Positions 7,901 to 16,558 of a stretch of DNA of 64,000 nt are shown here, piece by piece. Position 1 is the stretch's first letter. Each line of letters opens with the position of its first letter. The DNA lies in contig NZ_BBXD01000010.1 of the NCBI RefSeq assembly GCF_001570545.1, forward strand, positions 558,001 to 622,000. Reading direction: 5' to 3'. The translations under genes and the position numbers were made by a program. This stretch comes from Herbidospora mongoliensis (GTDB lineage: Bacteria; Actinomycetota; Actinomycetes; Streptosporangiales; Streptosporangiaceae). Below the pieces are notes generated by a model, which saw only the letters and a list, made by a program, of their open reading frames with translations, was not told the origin of the DNA and searched no databases.

Positions 7901-8894
7901 ATTCGACGACCAGATCCCTGATCGTCCGCAGTTCGTCCTCGTCTCTGGGGCCCATGACGAGCAGGCTCGTCACCGGGCTGTCCCGCCACGGTGCCAGCCG
8001 CTCCTTGATCCGTCCCGGCGGTCCGATCAAGGAAATCCCGTCGGCCAGCGCGTCGGGGATGGCGGCGAACGCCTCGTCTCTGCGCCCGTCGAGGAAGAGG
8101 GCCTGGATGTGCGCGGCCTCCTCGGCGAAGCCCATGCGGCCGATGATGTCGGCGTGGAAGTTCCGCTTGGACGATCCCATCCCGCCGATGTAGAGGCTCA
8201 GCATCATCTTGACCACGTCCAGCCCGGCCCTGACGTCGTCGGTGATCAGCACCATGACCATGGCCGCGATGTCGAATTCCTCTGTACGGGTGGCGAGCGC
8301 GTCCCCGTACATGGATTCGATCATGGAGGGGATGGCGAACAGCGGCAGCCAGCCCTGACCGATCTCGGCGGCCAGCGCGACGTTCTTCGGCCCTTCTGCG
8401 CCCAGATAGACGGGGATGTCCGCCCGCAGCGGATGGGTGATCAGCTTGAGCGGCTTGCCCAGCGGCAGCGGCAGCGGATAGTGCGGCCCGTCGTTGGTAA
8501 CAGGTTCCTCCCGCCGCCAGATCTTGCGCATGATCTCGACGTACTCCCGGGTCCGGGCGAGCGGCCGCGCGAACGGCACCCCGTACCACCCCTCGACCAC
8601 CTGCGGCCCCGACGCCCCGAGCCCGAGCAGCAGTCGCCCGCCGGTGAGGTGGTCGAGGGTCATCGCGGTCATCGCGGTCGCCGCCGGGGTCCGCGCGCTG
8701 AGCTGCACCACCGAGGTGCCCAGCTTGATCCGTGAGGTCTGGGCGCCGTACCAGGCCAGGGGGGTGAAGGCGTCACTGCCGTAGGCCTCGGCCGTCCACA
8801 CCGAGTCGTAACCGAGCCGCTCGGCGGCCTGCACGAGGGCGGTTGCGTCGGAGGGGGTGCGCTGCCAGTAACCGAGATTCAGACCCAGCTTCAT
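7899..8894 (-). CDS. LLM-class F420-dependent oxidoreductase
   Basis: 331 residues covering the whole luciferase-like TIM barrel. N-terminal MKLGLNLGYW and AAERLGYDSVWTAEAYGSDAF, the GTSVVQLSARTPAATAMTAM strand, and RLLLGLGASGPQVVEGWYG are characteristic of actinobacterial F420-dependent LLM enzymes (F420 or FMN hydride transfer to an unknown substrate). It is apparently leaderless: TAGTTT lies six bases before the ATG. An inverted repeat AGAAC-N2-GTTCT overlaps that -10 element. Same strand as the lut repressor gene. Confidence 0.88.
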   Translation of the reverse strand: MKLGLNLGYWQRTPSDATALVQAAERLGYDSVWTAEAYGSDAFTPLAWYGAQTSRIKLGTSVVQLSARTPAATAMTAMTLDHLTGGRLLLGLGASGPQVVEGWYGVPFARPLARTREYVEIMRKIWRREEPVTNDGPHYPLPLPLGKPLKLITHPLRADIPVYLGAEGPKNVALAAEIGQGWLPLFAIPSMIESMYGDALATRTEEFDIAAMVMVLITDDVRAGLDVVKMMLSLYIGGMGSSKRNFHADIIGRMGFAEEAAHIQALFLDGRRDEAFAAIPDALADGISLIGPPGRIKERLAPWRDSPVTSLLVMGPRDEDELRTIRDLVVE

Positions 8895-8900
8895 ACCGCG

Positions 8901-8917
8901 AAACTAGAACACGTTCT
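8901..8917 (-). promoter_or_regulatory. Leaderless promoter with overlapping TetR-type operator
   Basis: On the minus strand the -10 element TAGTTT (8906-8901) ends 6 bases before the ATG of the LLM gene. The inverted repeat AGAAC AC GTTCT occupies 8906-8917 and touches the -10 box, the position expected for repression. The half-sites resemble KstR-type TetR operators (AAC-N2-GTT core), which is only a motif similarity. Confidence 0.5.
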
Positions 8918-8939
8918 GGATCAGTGGAAGGCCGCCGGG

Positions 8940-9596
8940 TCAGTGGAGGACGTGCTCGTAGGCCCTGGCCAGATGGGCGGTGACCGCTTCCACCGCCTCG
9001 TCGGCGTCGCCCGCTTCGATGGCCGTGTGGATGCGCCGATGGTCCGACTGAAGATCGTCCGTGTGGCCCAGTCGCCGTACCGCCTCGACCGCGTTGGACA
9101 CCAGCGCGTCCCGCAGCGCCCGCATGACGGCGGACAGCAGCCGGTTCCCCGCCGCGTCCGTCAGTGCCACGTGAAACGCGATGTCGTGCGTCACGAACTC
9201 CTCCGGTGACGCCGCGCCGTCCATCGCGGTCAGGGCCTCCGCCATCGCCGGAGGGGCCGAGGTCACCCGCGCCGCCGACCACCGTTCGATCATCAGCCGC
9301 GTGTCCAGGACCTCGCGCGCCGACATCGTCGCCAGCCCCAGGTTCAGCCGCAACAGGTCGGCCAGCGTCCCGGCGGGGCGCGAGATCAGCACCGCTCCCG
9401 CATCAGGCCCCCGCCCCACCTGCGACGACACCACGCCCAGCGTCTCCAGCACCCGCAGCGCCTCGCGCACCGACGACCGGCCCACCTGCAACTGCCCGGC
9501 CAGCTGCCGCTCGCCGGGCAGCCGGTCGCCGACCGTCAGCCCGTCAGCCGCGATGCGCTGTTCGATTTGAGCGAGAACCGCTTCGAACGTCCGCAC
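8940..9596 (-). CDS. FadR-family GntR repressor, probable lactate-operon regulator (LldR/LutR-like)
   Basis: 218 residues from GTG 9596, preceded by GGAAGGA. N-terminal winged helix (about 1-70: IAADGLTVGDRLPGERQLAGQLQVGRSS split around the recognition helix VGRSSVREALRVL), then an all-helical FCD effector domain (about 90-215) with the usual metal-ligand pattern (IMIERW...HDIAFHVAL...H). Divergent from lutABC with two perfect TGGTCTGACCA operators in the gap, exactly the FadR-subfamily TGGT-N3-ACCA consensus. Likely represses lutABC, and itself, until L-lactate is present (inference from context). Confidence 0.85.
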   Translation of the reverse strand: MRTFEAVLAQIEQRIAADGLTVGDRLPGERQLAGQLQVGRSSVREALRVLETLGVVSSQVGRGPDAGAVLISRPAGTLADLLRLNLGLATMSAREVLDTRLMIERWSAARVTSAPPAMAEALTAMDGAASPEEFVTHDIAFHVALTDAAGNRLLSAVMRALRDALVSNAVEAVRRLGHTDDLQSDHRRIHTAIEAGDADEAVEAVTAHLARAYEHVLH

Positions 9597-9623
9597 ACGT
9601 GGTCCTTCCGCCGGAAAGGTGTA

Positions 9624-9649
9624 TGGTCTGACCATATTTGGTCTGACCA
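9624..9649. promoter_or_regulatory. Two perfect FadR/LldR-type operators
   Basis: TGGTCTGACCA occurs twice, at 9624-9634 and 9639-9649, 15 bases centre to centre. Both are perfect palindromes apart from the central base and match TGGT-N3-ACCA. They sit between the divergent repressor and lutA, about 18 bases before the lutA start, so binding would block transcription of lutABC. Confidence 0.8.
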
Positions 9650-9666
9650 TACTTGCGGGAGTCCCG

Positions 9667-10371
9667 GTGCGGGTCGCGCTGTTCATCACCTGTGTCAACG
9701 ACACACTCTTCCCGGACACCGGGAAGGCGGCAGTCGGGCTGCTGCGAAGACTCGGGGTCGAGGTCGAATTCCCCCTCGCACAGACGTGCTGCGGCCAGAT
9801 GCACCTGAACACCGGCTATCGCGACGAAGCCGTCAAACTGGCCAACCGCTTCACCGACACCTTCGGCGGCTACGACGCCGTCGTCGCGCCGAGCGGATCC
9901 TGCGCCGCGATGGTCCGCGAGCAGTATCCCCACCTCGACATCGAGAACATCCCGAAGGTGTACGACCTGTCGGAGTTCCTGGTGGACGTCCTCAAGGTCA
10001 CCGACGTGGGGGCCTACTTCCCCCACAAGGTCACCTACCACCCGACCTGCCACTCCCTGCGCGGCCTGAAGGTCGGCGACAAACCGACCGACCTTCTCAA
10101 AAACGTCAGAGGCCTGGAACTGGTCCCCCTCCCGGGCGCCGAGGAGTGCTGCGGCTTCGGCGGCACCTTCGCGGTCAAGAACCGCGACGTGAGCGCCGCG
10201 ATGTGCGCCGACAAGATCGGCAACGTCATGCAGACCGGCGCCGAGGTGCTCTGCGCCGCCGACAACTCGTGCCTGCTGCACATCGGCGGCACCCTCAAAC
10301 GCCAGAAATCGGGTGTACGAGTCCGGCACCTCGCCGAGATCCTCGCGTCGACCGAAGAGAGCGCCGAATGA
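9667..10371 (+). CDS. lutA: LutA-type Fe-S subunit of L-lactate oxidation complex
   Basis: 234 residues from GTG 9667 (RBS GGGAG five bases upstream; the family N-terminus VRVALFITCVNDTLFPDTG fits this start). Two cysteine-rich CCG domains: CCGQMHLNTGY and CCGFGGTF, with further Cys in CVND and CHSLRGL, the heterodisulfide-reductase-like Fe-S motif of LutA/LldE/YkgE. With LutB and LutC it oxidises L-lactate to pyruvate in the cytoplasm. First gene of lutABC; its stop overlaps the lutB start (ATGA). Confidence 0.93.
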   Translation: MRVALFITCVNDTLFPDTGKAAVGLLRRLGVEVEFPLAQTCCGQMHLNTGYRDEAVKLANRFTDTFGGYDAVVAPSGSCAAMVREQYPHLDIENIPKVYDLSEFLVDVLKVTDVGAYFPHKVTYHPTCHSLRGLKVGDKPTDLLKNVRGLELVPLPGAEECCGFGGTFAVKNRDVSAAMCADKIGNVMQTGAEVLCAADNSCLLHIGGTLKRQKSGVRVRHLAEILASTEESAE

Positions 10372-11756
10372 GCGGCACCTTCGTCGGCATGCCGACGTTC
10401 CCGAAGAACGCCGCCAAGGCCGTCCAGGACAGTCAGCTCAGGTTCAACCTCCGCAAGGCCACCCACACGATCCGGGGCAAACGAGCCTCCGTCGTCGGCG
10501 AGCTCGACGACTGGGCCGAACTCCGTGAGGCCGGCAAGACGATCAAAGACCACACCCTCCGCCACCTGGACGACTATCTGATCCAGATGGAGGAGAAGGT
10601 CACCGCGGCCGGCGGCACCGTCCACTGGGCACGGGACGCCGCCGAGGCCAACCGGATCGTCGCCCGCCTGGTCAAGGAGACCGGCGAGACCGAGGTCGTC
10701 AAGGTCAAGTCGATGGCCACCCAGGAGATCGGCCTCAACGAGGCGCTCGCCGAAGAGGGCATCAACGCCTACGAGACCGACCTGGCCGAGCTGATCGTGC
10801 AGCTCGGCGACGACTTCCCGTCACACATCCTCGTGCCGGCGATCCACCGGAACCGGGCCGAGATCCGCGAGATCTTCCTGAAGCACATGGCCGGGGCGCC
10901 GAAGGACCTGTCCGACGAGCCCCGCGCCCTCGCCGAAGCAGCCCGCGTCTACCTGCGCCAACGGTTCCTGGAGGCCAAGGTCGCCATCTCGGGCGCCAAC
11001 TTCATGATCGCCGAGACCGGCACGCTCGTCGTGCTGGAGTCGGAGGGCAACGGGCGGATGTGCCTCACGCTGCCCAAGACCCTGATCAGCGTGGTCGGCA
11101 TCGAGAAGCTGCTGCCCACCTGGCAGGACCTCGAAGTGTTCCTCCAGCTGCTGCCGCGCAGCTCCACGGGGGAGCGGATGAACCCGTACACCTCGATGTG
11201 GACCGGCGCGACGGAAGGCCAGGAGTTCCATCTCGTGCTGCTCGACAACGGGCGCACCTCGGTCCTCGCCGACAAGGTGGGACGCCAGGCCCTCAGGTGC
11301 ATCCGCTGCTCGGCCTGCCTCAACGTCTGCCCGGTCTACGAGCGCGCCGGTGGGCACGCCTACGGCTCCGTCTACCCGGGGCCGATCGGGGCGATCCTGA
11401 CACCGCAGCTCAGGGGCATGGACACGCCGCTCGACCGGTCGCTGCCCTACGCGTCGTCGCTGTGCGGAGCGTGTTACGAGGTCTGCCCGGTCGCCATCGA
11501 CATCCCGGCGGTGCTCGTCGACCTGCGCGGGAAGGCACGGCACACCCGTGCGGAGAAGGCGGGCATGGCCGCCGCCGGGTGGGTGTTCAACCGCTCGAAG
11601 CGGCTGGCCAAGGCGCAGCGGTTCGGCGGGCGGATGCGGAAGCTGGTGCCCAAACGACTGCCCGGCCCGCTGTCGGGCTGGACCGACACCCGAGACATGC
11701 CGGACATCCCCGCCGAGTCGTTCCGCGACTGGTGGATGAGGGAGGGGAAGCGATGA
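10368..11756 (+). CDS. lutB: LutB-type iron-sulfur subunit of L-lactate oxidation complex
   Basis: 462 residues from ATG 10368, overlapping lutA by four bases. N-terminal LUD domain (about 60-290), then a two-cluster ferredoxin domain: CIRCSACLNVCPVY and CGACYEVCPVAID, each with CxxCxxCxxxCP spacing. The C-terminal helical tail ends DWWMREGKR. Passes electrons from lactate through its 4Fe-4S clusters. Its stop overlaps the lutC start (ATGA), so lutABC is translationally coupled throughout. Confidence 0.95.
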   Translation: MSGTFVGMPTFPKNAAKAVQDSQLRFNLRKATHTIRGKRASVVGELDDWAELREAGKTIKDHTLRHLDDYLIQMEEKVTAAGGTVHWARDAAEANRIVARLVKETGETEVVKVKSMATQEIGLNEALAEEGINAYETDLAELIVQLGDDFPSHILVPAIHRNRAEIREIFLKHMAGAPKDLSDEPRALAEAARVYLRQRFLEAKVAISGANFMIAETGTLVVLESEGNGRMCLTLPKTLISVVGIEKLLPTWQDLEVFLQLLPRSSTGERMNPYTSMWTGATEGQEFHLVLLDNGRTSVLADKVGRQALRCIRCSACLNVCPVYERAGGHAYGSVYPGPIGAILTPQLRGMDTPLDRSLPYASSLCGACYEVCPVAIDIPAVLVDLRGKARHTRAEKAGMAAAGWVFNRSKRLAKAQRFGGRMRKLVPKRLPGPLSGWTDTRDMPDIPAESFRDWWMREGKR

Positions 11757-12319
11757 GCGCGGCGGCACGCGAGGTCATCCTGCGGCGAATCCGCTCGGCC
11801 GTCGAAGGCGCGCCCGAGGCGGAGATCGTCCGCGGCTACAAGGGCATCACCGGCGAACCGGGCGATGTCGAGCTGTTCGCCGAACGGGTCCGTGACTACA
11901 AAGCGGTCGTGCACGTCGTTCCGCGCGCCGAAGTGGCCGCGACCATCGCCGGGATCACCGCGCAGAGGTTGCTGGCCGTGCCGGAAGGGTTCCCTTCGCA
12001 CTGGTACGCCCCCTCTGAGGGCGAGACCGACGGGGTCATCTCCACCTGCGCGGTCGCCATCGCCGAGACCGGCACGATCGTGCTCGACGCCGGCCCCGGC
12101 CAGGGCACCCGCGCGCAGACCCTCATCCCCGACTACCACCTGTGCCTGGTCCGGGAGGATCAGATCGTGCCGAACGTCCCGGACGCGATCGCCCGTCTCG
12201 ACGCGACCCGCCCGCTGACCTGGATCAGCGGACCCTCCGCCACCAGCGACATCGAGCTGAACCGGGTCGAGGGCGTGCACGGGCCCCGGACGCTCGAGGT
12301 CGTCATCGCCATCGGGTAG
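11753..12319 (+). CDS. lutC: LutC-type LUD-domain subunit of L-lactate oxidation complex
   Basis: 188 residues from ATG 11753. A single LUD domain: helix AAREVILRRIRSA at the start and the core ISTCAVAIAETGTIVLDAGPG with DYHLCLV and TWISGPSATSDIELNRVEGVHGP (key motif SGPSATSDIELNRVEGVHGP). Third and last gene of the lut operon; loss of any subunit abolishes lactate growth in Bacillus. The next gene starts 16 bases downstream from its own apparent promoter. Confidence 0.93.
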   Translation: MSAAAREVILRRIRSAVEGAPEAEIVRGYKGITGEPGDVELFAERVRDYKAVVHVVPRAEVAATIAGITAQRLLAVPEGFPSHWYAPSEGETDGVISTCAVAIAETGTIVLDAGPGQGTRAQTLIPDYHLCLVREDQIVPNVPDAIARLDATRPLTWISGPSATSDIELNRVEGVHGPRTLEVVIAIG

Positions 12320-12322
12320 TCG

Positions 12323-12335
12323 TACGGTATTGGGC
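12323..12335 (+). promoter_or_regulatory. Leaderless promoter of tandem GNAT gene
   Basis: TACGGT (12323-12328) fits the TANNNT -10 consensus and is followed by seven bases and then GTG 12336, so transcription would start at the start codon. This decides the start in favour of GTG 12336 over the TTG at 12330. Confidence 0.5.
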
Positions 12336-13412
12336 GTGTTCGACGAGCATCTGTCCATCGCCACTGATCGGCTCGTCCTGCGTAACTTCCGTCCGGCCGA
12401 CCACGAGCAGGTCCGGGCGATCGTGCAGGACGGCGCCCACCCGACCGCCCTGCCGCCGGGAGCCCCCGGTTACGCCGGCGGCATCGTCTCGTGGCTCGTG
12501 AACGGCGTCCACGAGCTGCGGCGGTCGAACCAGGGCATCCACCTGGCGATGGAGCGGCACGGCCGCATCGTCGGGGCGATCAGCCTGTTCAAGACCCATT
12601 GGGGCGCCGGGACGACCGAGGTCGGCTACGGCGTCCACCCCGCCCACCGGGGCAACGGCTACGCGCCCGAGGCCCTCGGCGGGCTGGCTCACTGGGCGCT
12701 CGGCCAGGCCCGGCTGCGGCGGGTCGAGCTGCGCGCCATCGCGGGCAACGCCGCCTCGATCCGGGTCGCCGAGAAGGCCGGGTTCACCCGTGAGGGCCTG
12801 CTGCGCGGCGCCGGGTTCGAAGACGACGGGCCCCATGACGTGGTCGTCTTCGGTTTACTCCGGGGCGATCGGCCGAGCGGGTTCCCCTCGCGGCTGGCCG
12901 GCGACCGGCTGGAGCTGCGGCCGTTCGCCAAACGCGACGCGTTCGACGTGCTGGCGGCCGTGCGGGACGACCCCGAGATCACCCGCTGGATGCCGTGGGC
13001 GGTCGACTACACGCTGGAGAAGGCGCTCGACTGGTGCACCCACCAGGCCCACACCGACCGGCGGCAGAGTGTCACCTACGCGCTCGAACCGGTCGAAGGC
13101 GGGCGGCTGGCCGGGGCGATCTCCGTGGTGCGGGCCGACCGGGAGCGCGGCGACGCCGAGATCGGCTACTGGATCTCGCCGTGGGCGCGGCGGCAGGGAT
13201 ACGCCGTCGAGGCCACCCGTACACTCACCGCTTTCCTGTTCGCGCAGGGGTTCGCGCGGGTGCAGCTGCTGATCGCCGAGGGCAACCTGGTCAGCCGGAA
13301 AGTGGCCGAGAAGGCCGGTTTCGCCGAGGAGGGAATTCTGCGCGGGGCCATCCCGGTTCCCGGCGGAAGAGCCGACACGGTGGTTTACGGCCTCTTGATC
13401 GGTGAGCTCTGA
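12336..13412 (+). CDS. Tandem-domain GNAT acetyltransferase (RimJ/RimL-like)
   Basis: 358 residues containing two complete GNAT domains of the RimJ/RimL ribosomal-protein-acetylase type (about 1-165 and 175-355). Each has its own acetyl-CoA motif (VGYGVHPAHRGNGYAPEAL; IGYWISPWARRQGYAVEAT) and a C-terminal RVAEKAGFTREGLLRG / KVAEKAGFAEEGILRG segment, so the protein arose by duplication. It acetylates an amine, possibly a protein N-terminus or an antibiotic; the substrate cannot be read from sequence. A rare TTA codon lies at 12855 in the linker between domains. Confidence 0.88.
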   Translation: MFDEHLSIATDRLVLRNFRPADHEQVRAIVQDGAHPTALPPGAPGYAGGIVSWLVNGVHELRRSNQGIHLAMERHGRIVGAISLFKTHWGAGTTEVGYGVHPAHRGNGYAPEALGGLAHWALGQARLRRVELRAIAGNAASIRVAEKAGFTREGLLRGAGFEDDGPHDVVVFGLLRGDRPSGFPSRLAGDRLELRPFAKRDAFDVLAAVRDDPEITRWMPWAVDYTLEKALDWCTHQAHTDRRQSVTYALEPVEGGRLAGAISVVRADRERGDAEIGYWISPWARRQGYAVEATRTLTAFLFAQGFARVQLLIAEGNLVSRKVAEKAGFAEEGILRGAIPVPGGRADTVVYGLLIGEL

Positions 13413-13498
13413 GCTGGGCAAACCTACGAAGAATGCCCCATTGCACGACAAGCTCGGCTATCTTTGCGGAGCAGGTCAAGCCAGGGGAGATCGTTGAG

Positions 13499-14389
13499 AT
13501 GAGACCGCCGCTGCTGCTCATCGGGCACGGCACGCATGACGATACCGGCGTAGCCGAATTCGGCCGGTTCGTCCATCGGCTCCGTTGCCGCCTCGACCGA
13601 GACGTCGCCGACGTCTCGGGAGGTTTCGTCAGCGGGGCCCGGCCACCACTCGGCGAGTCGATCGCCTCACTCGTCGCGCGCGGCCACCACCACCTCGTCG
13701 CGCAGCCGCTGAGCCTCACGGGCGACCGCGCCGCACTGGGTGACATTCCCGGCACGCTCGCGCTGGCCCAGGAACTCCACCCGACGCTCGGATACGACCT
13801 GGGCCGCCCGCTCGGCCCCGATCCGCGCATCCTGGAACTCCTGGCCGAACGCCTCGCCGACGCCGCCGACGACATGCCCACCTTCGTGCGCGGCGCGTTC
13901 GTCGAGGAGCCCGAGCCGATCACGCCCGCCGAGACGGCGGTAGTCCTGGTCGGCCACGGCTCGCCCAGCACCGCCGCGAACGCCGAGGTCCACCGGGTGT
14001 CGCGGCTGTTCTGGGAGACCCACGCGGCCGACTACCTGACGGTCGAGACGGCCTACGTGTCCCACGCGCGCCCGGGAGTCCCCGGCGGCCTGGAACGCTG
14101 CCGCCGCCTGGGCGCCAAGCGGGTCATCGTGCTGCCGTACGTCCTGTTCGCCGGTGGAGTGCTGGAGCGCATCTGGGCCGCGGCCCTGGCCTACGGCGCC
14201 AACCACGAGGGCCTGGACATCCGCTGCGCCGAGGTCATCGGCGACTGCGAGGGCCTGGCCGACGTGGTCATCGACCGCTACGAGGAGGCCCTGGCCGGCG
14301 CCGCCGCCACCACGGCCCGCCAACGCTACGCCGACGCCCTGGCCACCGAACGGCTCCAGGAGATCTTCCCGGTCCCGGCCATCGTCTGA
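13499..14389 (+). CDS. cbiX: CbiX-like sirohydrochlorin chelatase, two-domain
   Basis: 296 residues from ATG 13499, with GGGGAG eight bases upstream. Two homologous chelatase halves: the first begins PPLLLIGHGTHDD, the second VVLVGHGSPST; GHG-type histidines bind the metal. It inserts Co2+ (cobalamin) or Fe2+ (siroheme) into sirohydrochlorin. First gene of a tightly packed set: its stop overlaps the next start (TGATG) and is followed by cobC and cobT, so a cobalt role is favoured. The long two-domain form is the usual actinobacterial one. Confidence 0.85.
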   Translation: MRPPLLLIGHGTHDDTGVAEFGRFVHRLRCRLDRDVADVSGGFVSGARPPLGESIASLVARGHHHLVAQPLSLTGDRAALGDIPGTLALAQELHPTLGYDLGRPLGPDPRILELLAERLADAADDMPTFVRGAFVEEPEPITPAETAVVLVGHGSPSTAANAEVHRVSRLFWETHAADYLTVETAYVSHARPGVPGGLERCRRLGAKRVIVLPYVLFAGGVLERIWAAALAYGANHEGLDIRCAEVIGDCEGLADVVIDRYEEALAGAAATTARQRYADALATERLQEIFPVPAIV

Positions 14390-15549
14390 TGCCTTCCGGC
14401 TCCAACCACGGGTCTACCGGCCGTGGGCCCGATCACCATGACCTGCGCCACCACGGGGACAGCGAGGTCGGGCCCGGCCTGGTGGACCTGGCGGTGAACG
14501 TCCGCCAGGGGATGCCTCCGAAGTGGCTCCGCGAAATCCTCGTGACGTCTTTGTCGGAAATTTCGGCATATCCCAACGCGGAGCGAGCCACCCGCATCGT
14601 CGCCGAACACCACGGCCGCGTCCCCGAAGAGGTCCTGCTGACCGTGGGCGCGGCAGAGGCGTTCACATTGCTCGCCCGGGTTCTTTCAATGGGTCGGCCA
14701 GGTCATGAACCCGCCGCCGTGCGGGAGTTCTCTACGGGGCGGCCGGATGCTGACGGTGCCGCTACCTCGCGGGTGCTGCCTGTGCTGCGGCCGGTTGTGG
14801 TGCATCCGCAGTTCACCGAGCCCGAGGCGGCGCTGCGTGCGGTCGGCTTCAACCCCGGGCGGGTGTTGCTGCCGGATCCTTTCGTGCTGAACGCGTCGCT
14901 CATCCCGGACGACGCCGATCTCGTGATGATCGGCAATCCGACGAACCCGACGTCGGTTCTGCACCCCGCCGAGACGATCGCCTCGCTTGCCCGTGAGGGT
15001 CGGTATCTGGTCGTCGATGAGGCTTTCGCCGACTGTGTGCCCGGCGAACCGGAATCGCTGGCGTCGGCCAGGCTGCCCGGTCTGGTGGTCATCCGCAGCC
15101 TCACCAAGACCTGGGGCCTGGCCGGGCTGCGGATCGGTTACGTCATCGGGCCGCCGGAGCTCATCGCCGCGATGCGGGAGGCGCAGCCGCTCTGGGCGGT
15201 CTCCACGCCCGCGCTGGCCGCCGCCGAGGCGTGCGTCTCGCCGCGGGCGCAGGCGGAATCCTTCAAGTGGGCCGAGGAAATGGCCGGTCAGCGCCAGGCT
15301 CTCATTGATGGCCTGACCGATCTGGGGGCCTATGTCGTGCCCGACCCCCAAGCCTCTTTTGTCTGTGTACGTCTCCCGCACGCCCTCCACCTCAGAACCC
15401 TCCTCCGGGCCAGGGGCTTCGCCGTGCGCAGGGCCGACACCTTCCCCGGCCTGGGCCCGGAGTGGCTACGCGTCGCGGTGCGCGACGATGAGACGACGGC
15501 CGCCTTCCTGGCGGCGCTGAAGGAGGCCCGCGATGATCAGCCCGCTTGA
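14389..15549 (+). CDS. cobC: CobC-like PLP-dependent aminotransferase/decarboxylase
   Basis: 386 residues, fold type I PLP enzyme of the histidinol-phosphate aminotransferase family. PLP lysine is Lys240 in RSLTKTWGLAGLRIGYV; NPTNPTS and VVDEAFAD are the cofactor-binding motifs. The N-terminus HGDSEVGPGLVDLAVNVR is the signature of cobalamin-associated CobC (threonine-phosphate decarboxylase giving aminopropanol phosphate for the lower loop). Residues about 100-133 (GRPGHEPAAVREFSTG and following) look like an insertion relative to the family. Start overlaps the cbiX stop; its end overlaps cobT by 17 bases. Confidence 0.82.
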   Translation: MPSGSNHGSTGRGPDHHDLRHHGDSEVGPGLVDLAVNVRQGMPPKWLREILVTSLSEISAYPNAERATRIVAEHHGRVPEEVLLTVGAAEAFTLLARVLSMGRPGHEPAAVREFSTGRPDADGAATSRVLPVLRPVVVHPQFTEPEAALRAVGFNPGRVLLPDPFVLNASLIPDDADLVMIGNPTNPTSVLHPAETIASLAREGRYLVVDEAFADCVPGEPESLASARLPGLVVIRSLTKTWGLAGLRIGYVIGPPELIAAMREAQPLWAVSTPALAAAEACVSPRAQAESFKWAEEMAGQRQALIDGLTDLGAYVVPDPQASFVCVRLPHALHLRTLLRARGFAVRRADTFPGLGPEWLRVAVRDDETTAAFLAALKEARDDQPA

Positions 15550-16558
15550 CCCCGCCGCCATGGCCGATGCGAGAGCACACCACGACCGCCTGACCAAACC
15601 CCGGGGCGCCCTCGGCGTCCTTGAGGACGTCGCGGTCCAGCTGGCGGGTATCGCGGCCCTCTCACCCCCGCCGCTGCCCCAGCCGGTGGCGCTGGCGATC
15701 TTCGCGGCGGATCACGGCGTACACGACCAGGGGGTTTCTCCCTGGCCCCAAGAGGTGACCCAGCAGATGGTCGCCAATTTCCTGGCGGGCGGCGCGGTGG
15801 CGAACGCGTTCGCGGGCCAGATCGGCGCCTCGGTGACCGTGGTCGACGTCGGCGTGAACGGAGATCTTCCGGAGGCGCCCGGCCTGATCGCCCGCAAGGT
15901 CCGCAGAGGCACCGCCGACCTGTCGCTGGGTCCGGCGATGACCGACGCGGAAGCGGCGCGGGCCCGGGAGGTCGGCGCCGAGGTGGCCGCCCAGTTGATC
16001 TCCCAGGGAGCCAGGTGCCTGGTCACCGGCGACATGGGCATCGCCAACACGACGGCGTCGGCGGCGCTGATCTGTTCGTACACGGGCAAGAAGCCGGGCG
16101 AGGTCACGGGACGCGGGACCGGCATCGACGACGCCATGCTCGCCCACAAGATCGAGATCGTCACCCGGGCGCTGGAGGTCAACCGGGGCCGCGATCCGCT
16201 GGCCGCTCTCGGCGGGCTGGAGCACGCGGCGATCGCCGGATATCTGCTGAAAGCGGCGGAACTGCGGATCCCCGTCATCCTCGACGGCGTGATCGCCGGA
16301 GCGGCCGCGCTGGCCGCCGCCGCGCTGGAGCCCGACGCCGTCGGCTACTGGATCGCCGGCCACCGTTCGGCCGAGCCGGGCCACACCGCCGCGCTGGCCC
16401 ACCTGGGCCTGCGCCCGCTGGTCGACCTGGAACTCCGGCTGGGCGAGGGCACGGGCGGCCTGCTGGCCCACCCGCTGGTCGTCGCGGCGGCCCGGGTGCT
16501 GCACGAGGTCGCCACCTTCGACGCCGCCGGCGTCACCGACAAGGAGGCCCTCGCATGA
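15533..16558 (+). CDS. cobT: Nicotinate-nucleotide-dimethylbenzimidazole phosphoribosyltransferase
   Basis: 341 residues, normal CobT length. Makes alpha-ribazole phosphate from nicotinate mononucleotide and dimethylbenzimidazole, the nucleotide loop of cobalamin. Motifs: KPRGALGVLEDVAVQLAGI, AADHGVHDQGVSPWPQEVT, GDMGIANTTASAAL, GRGTGIDD and the C-terminal LRLGEGTGG carrying the catalytic Glu. Start ATG lies inside the end of cobC (17-base overlap); the stop overlaps the following ureohydrolase (ATGA), so expression of the two is coupled. Confidence 0.95.
   Translation: MISPLDPAAMADARAHHDRLTKPRGALGVLEDVAVQLAGIAALSPPPLPQPVALAIFAADHGVHDQGVSPWPQEVTQQMVANFLAGGAVANAFAGQIGASVTVVDVGVNGDLPEAPGLIARKVRRGTADLSLGPAMTDAEAARAREVGAEVAAQLISQGARCLVTGDMGIANTTASAALICSYTGKKPGEVTGRGTGIDDAMLAHKIEIVTRALEVNRGRDPLAALGGLEHAAIAGYLLKAAELRIPVILDGVIAGAAALAAAALEPDAVGYWIAGHRSAEPGHTAALAHLGLRPLVDLELRLGEGTGGLLAHPLVVAAARVLHEVATFDAAGVTDKEALA

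Noticed and set aside
13413-13498. Possible cobalamin riboswitch before cbiX (AAGCCAGGGGAGA resembles a B12 box)
   Set aside because: Only 86 bases are available, the match coincides with the Shine-Dalgarno site, and no stem framework of a B12 riboswitch is visible.
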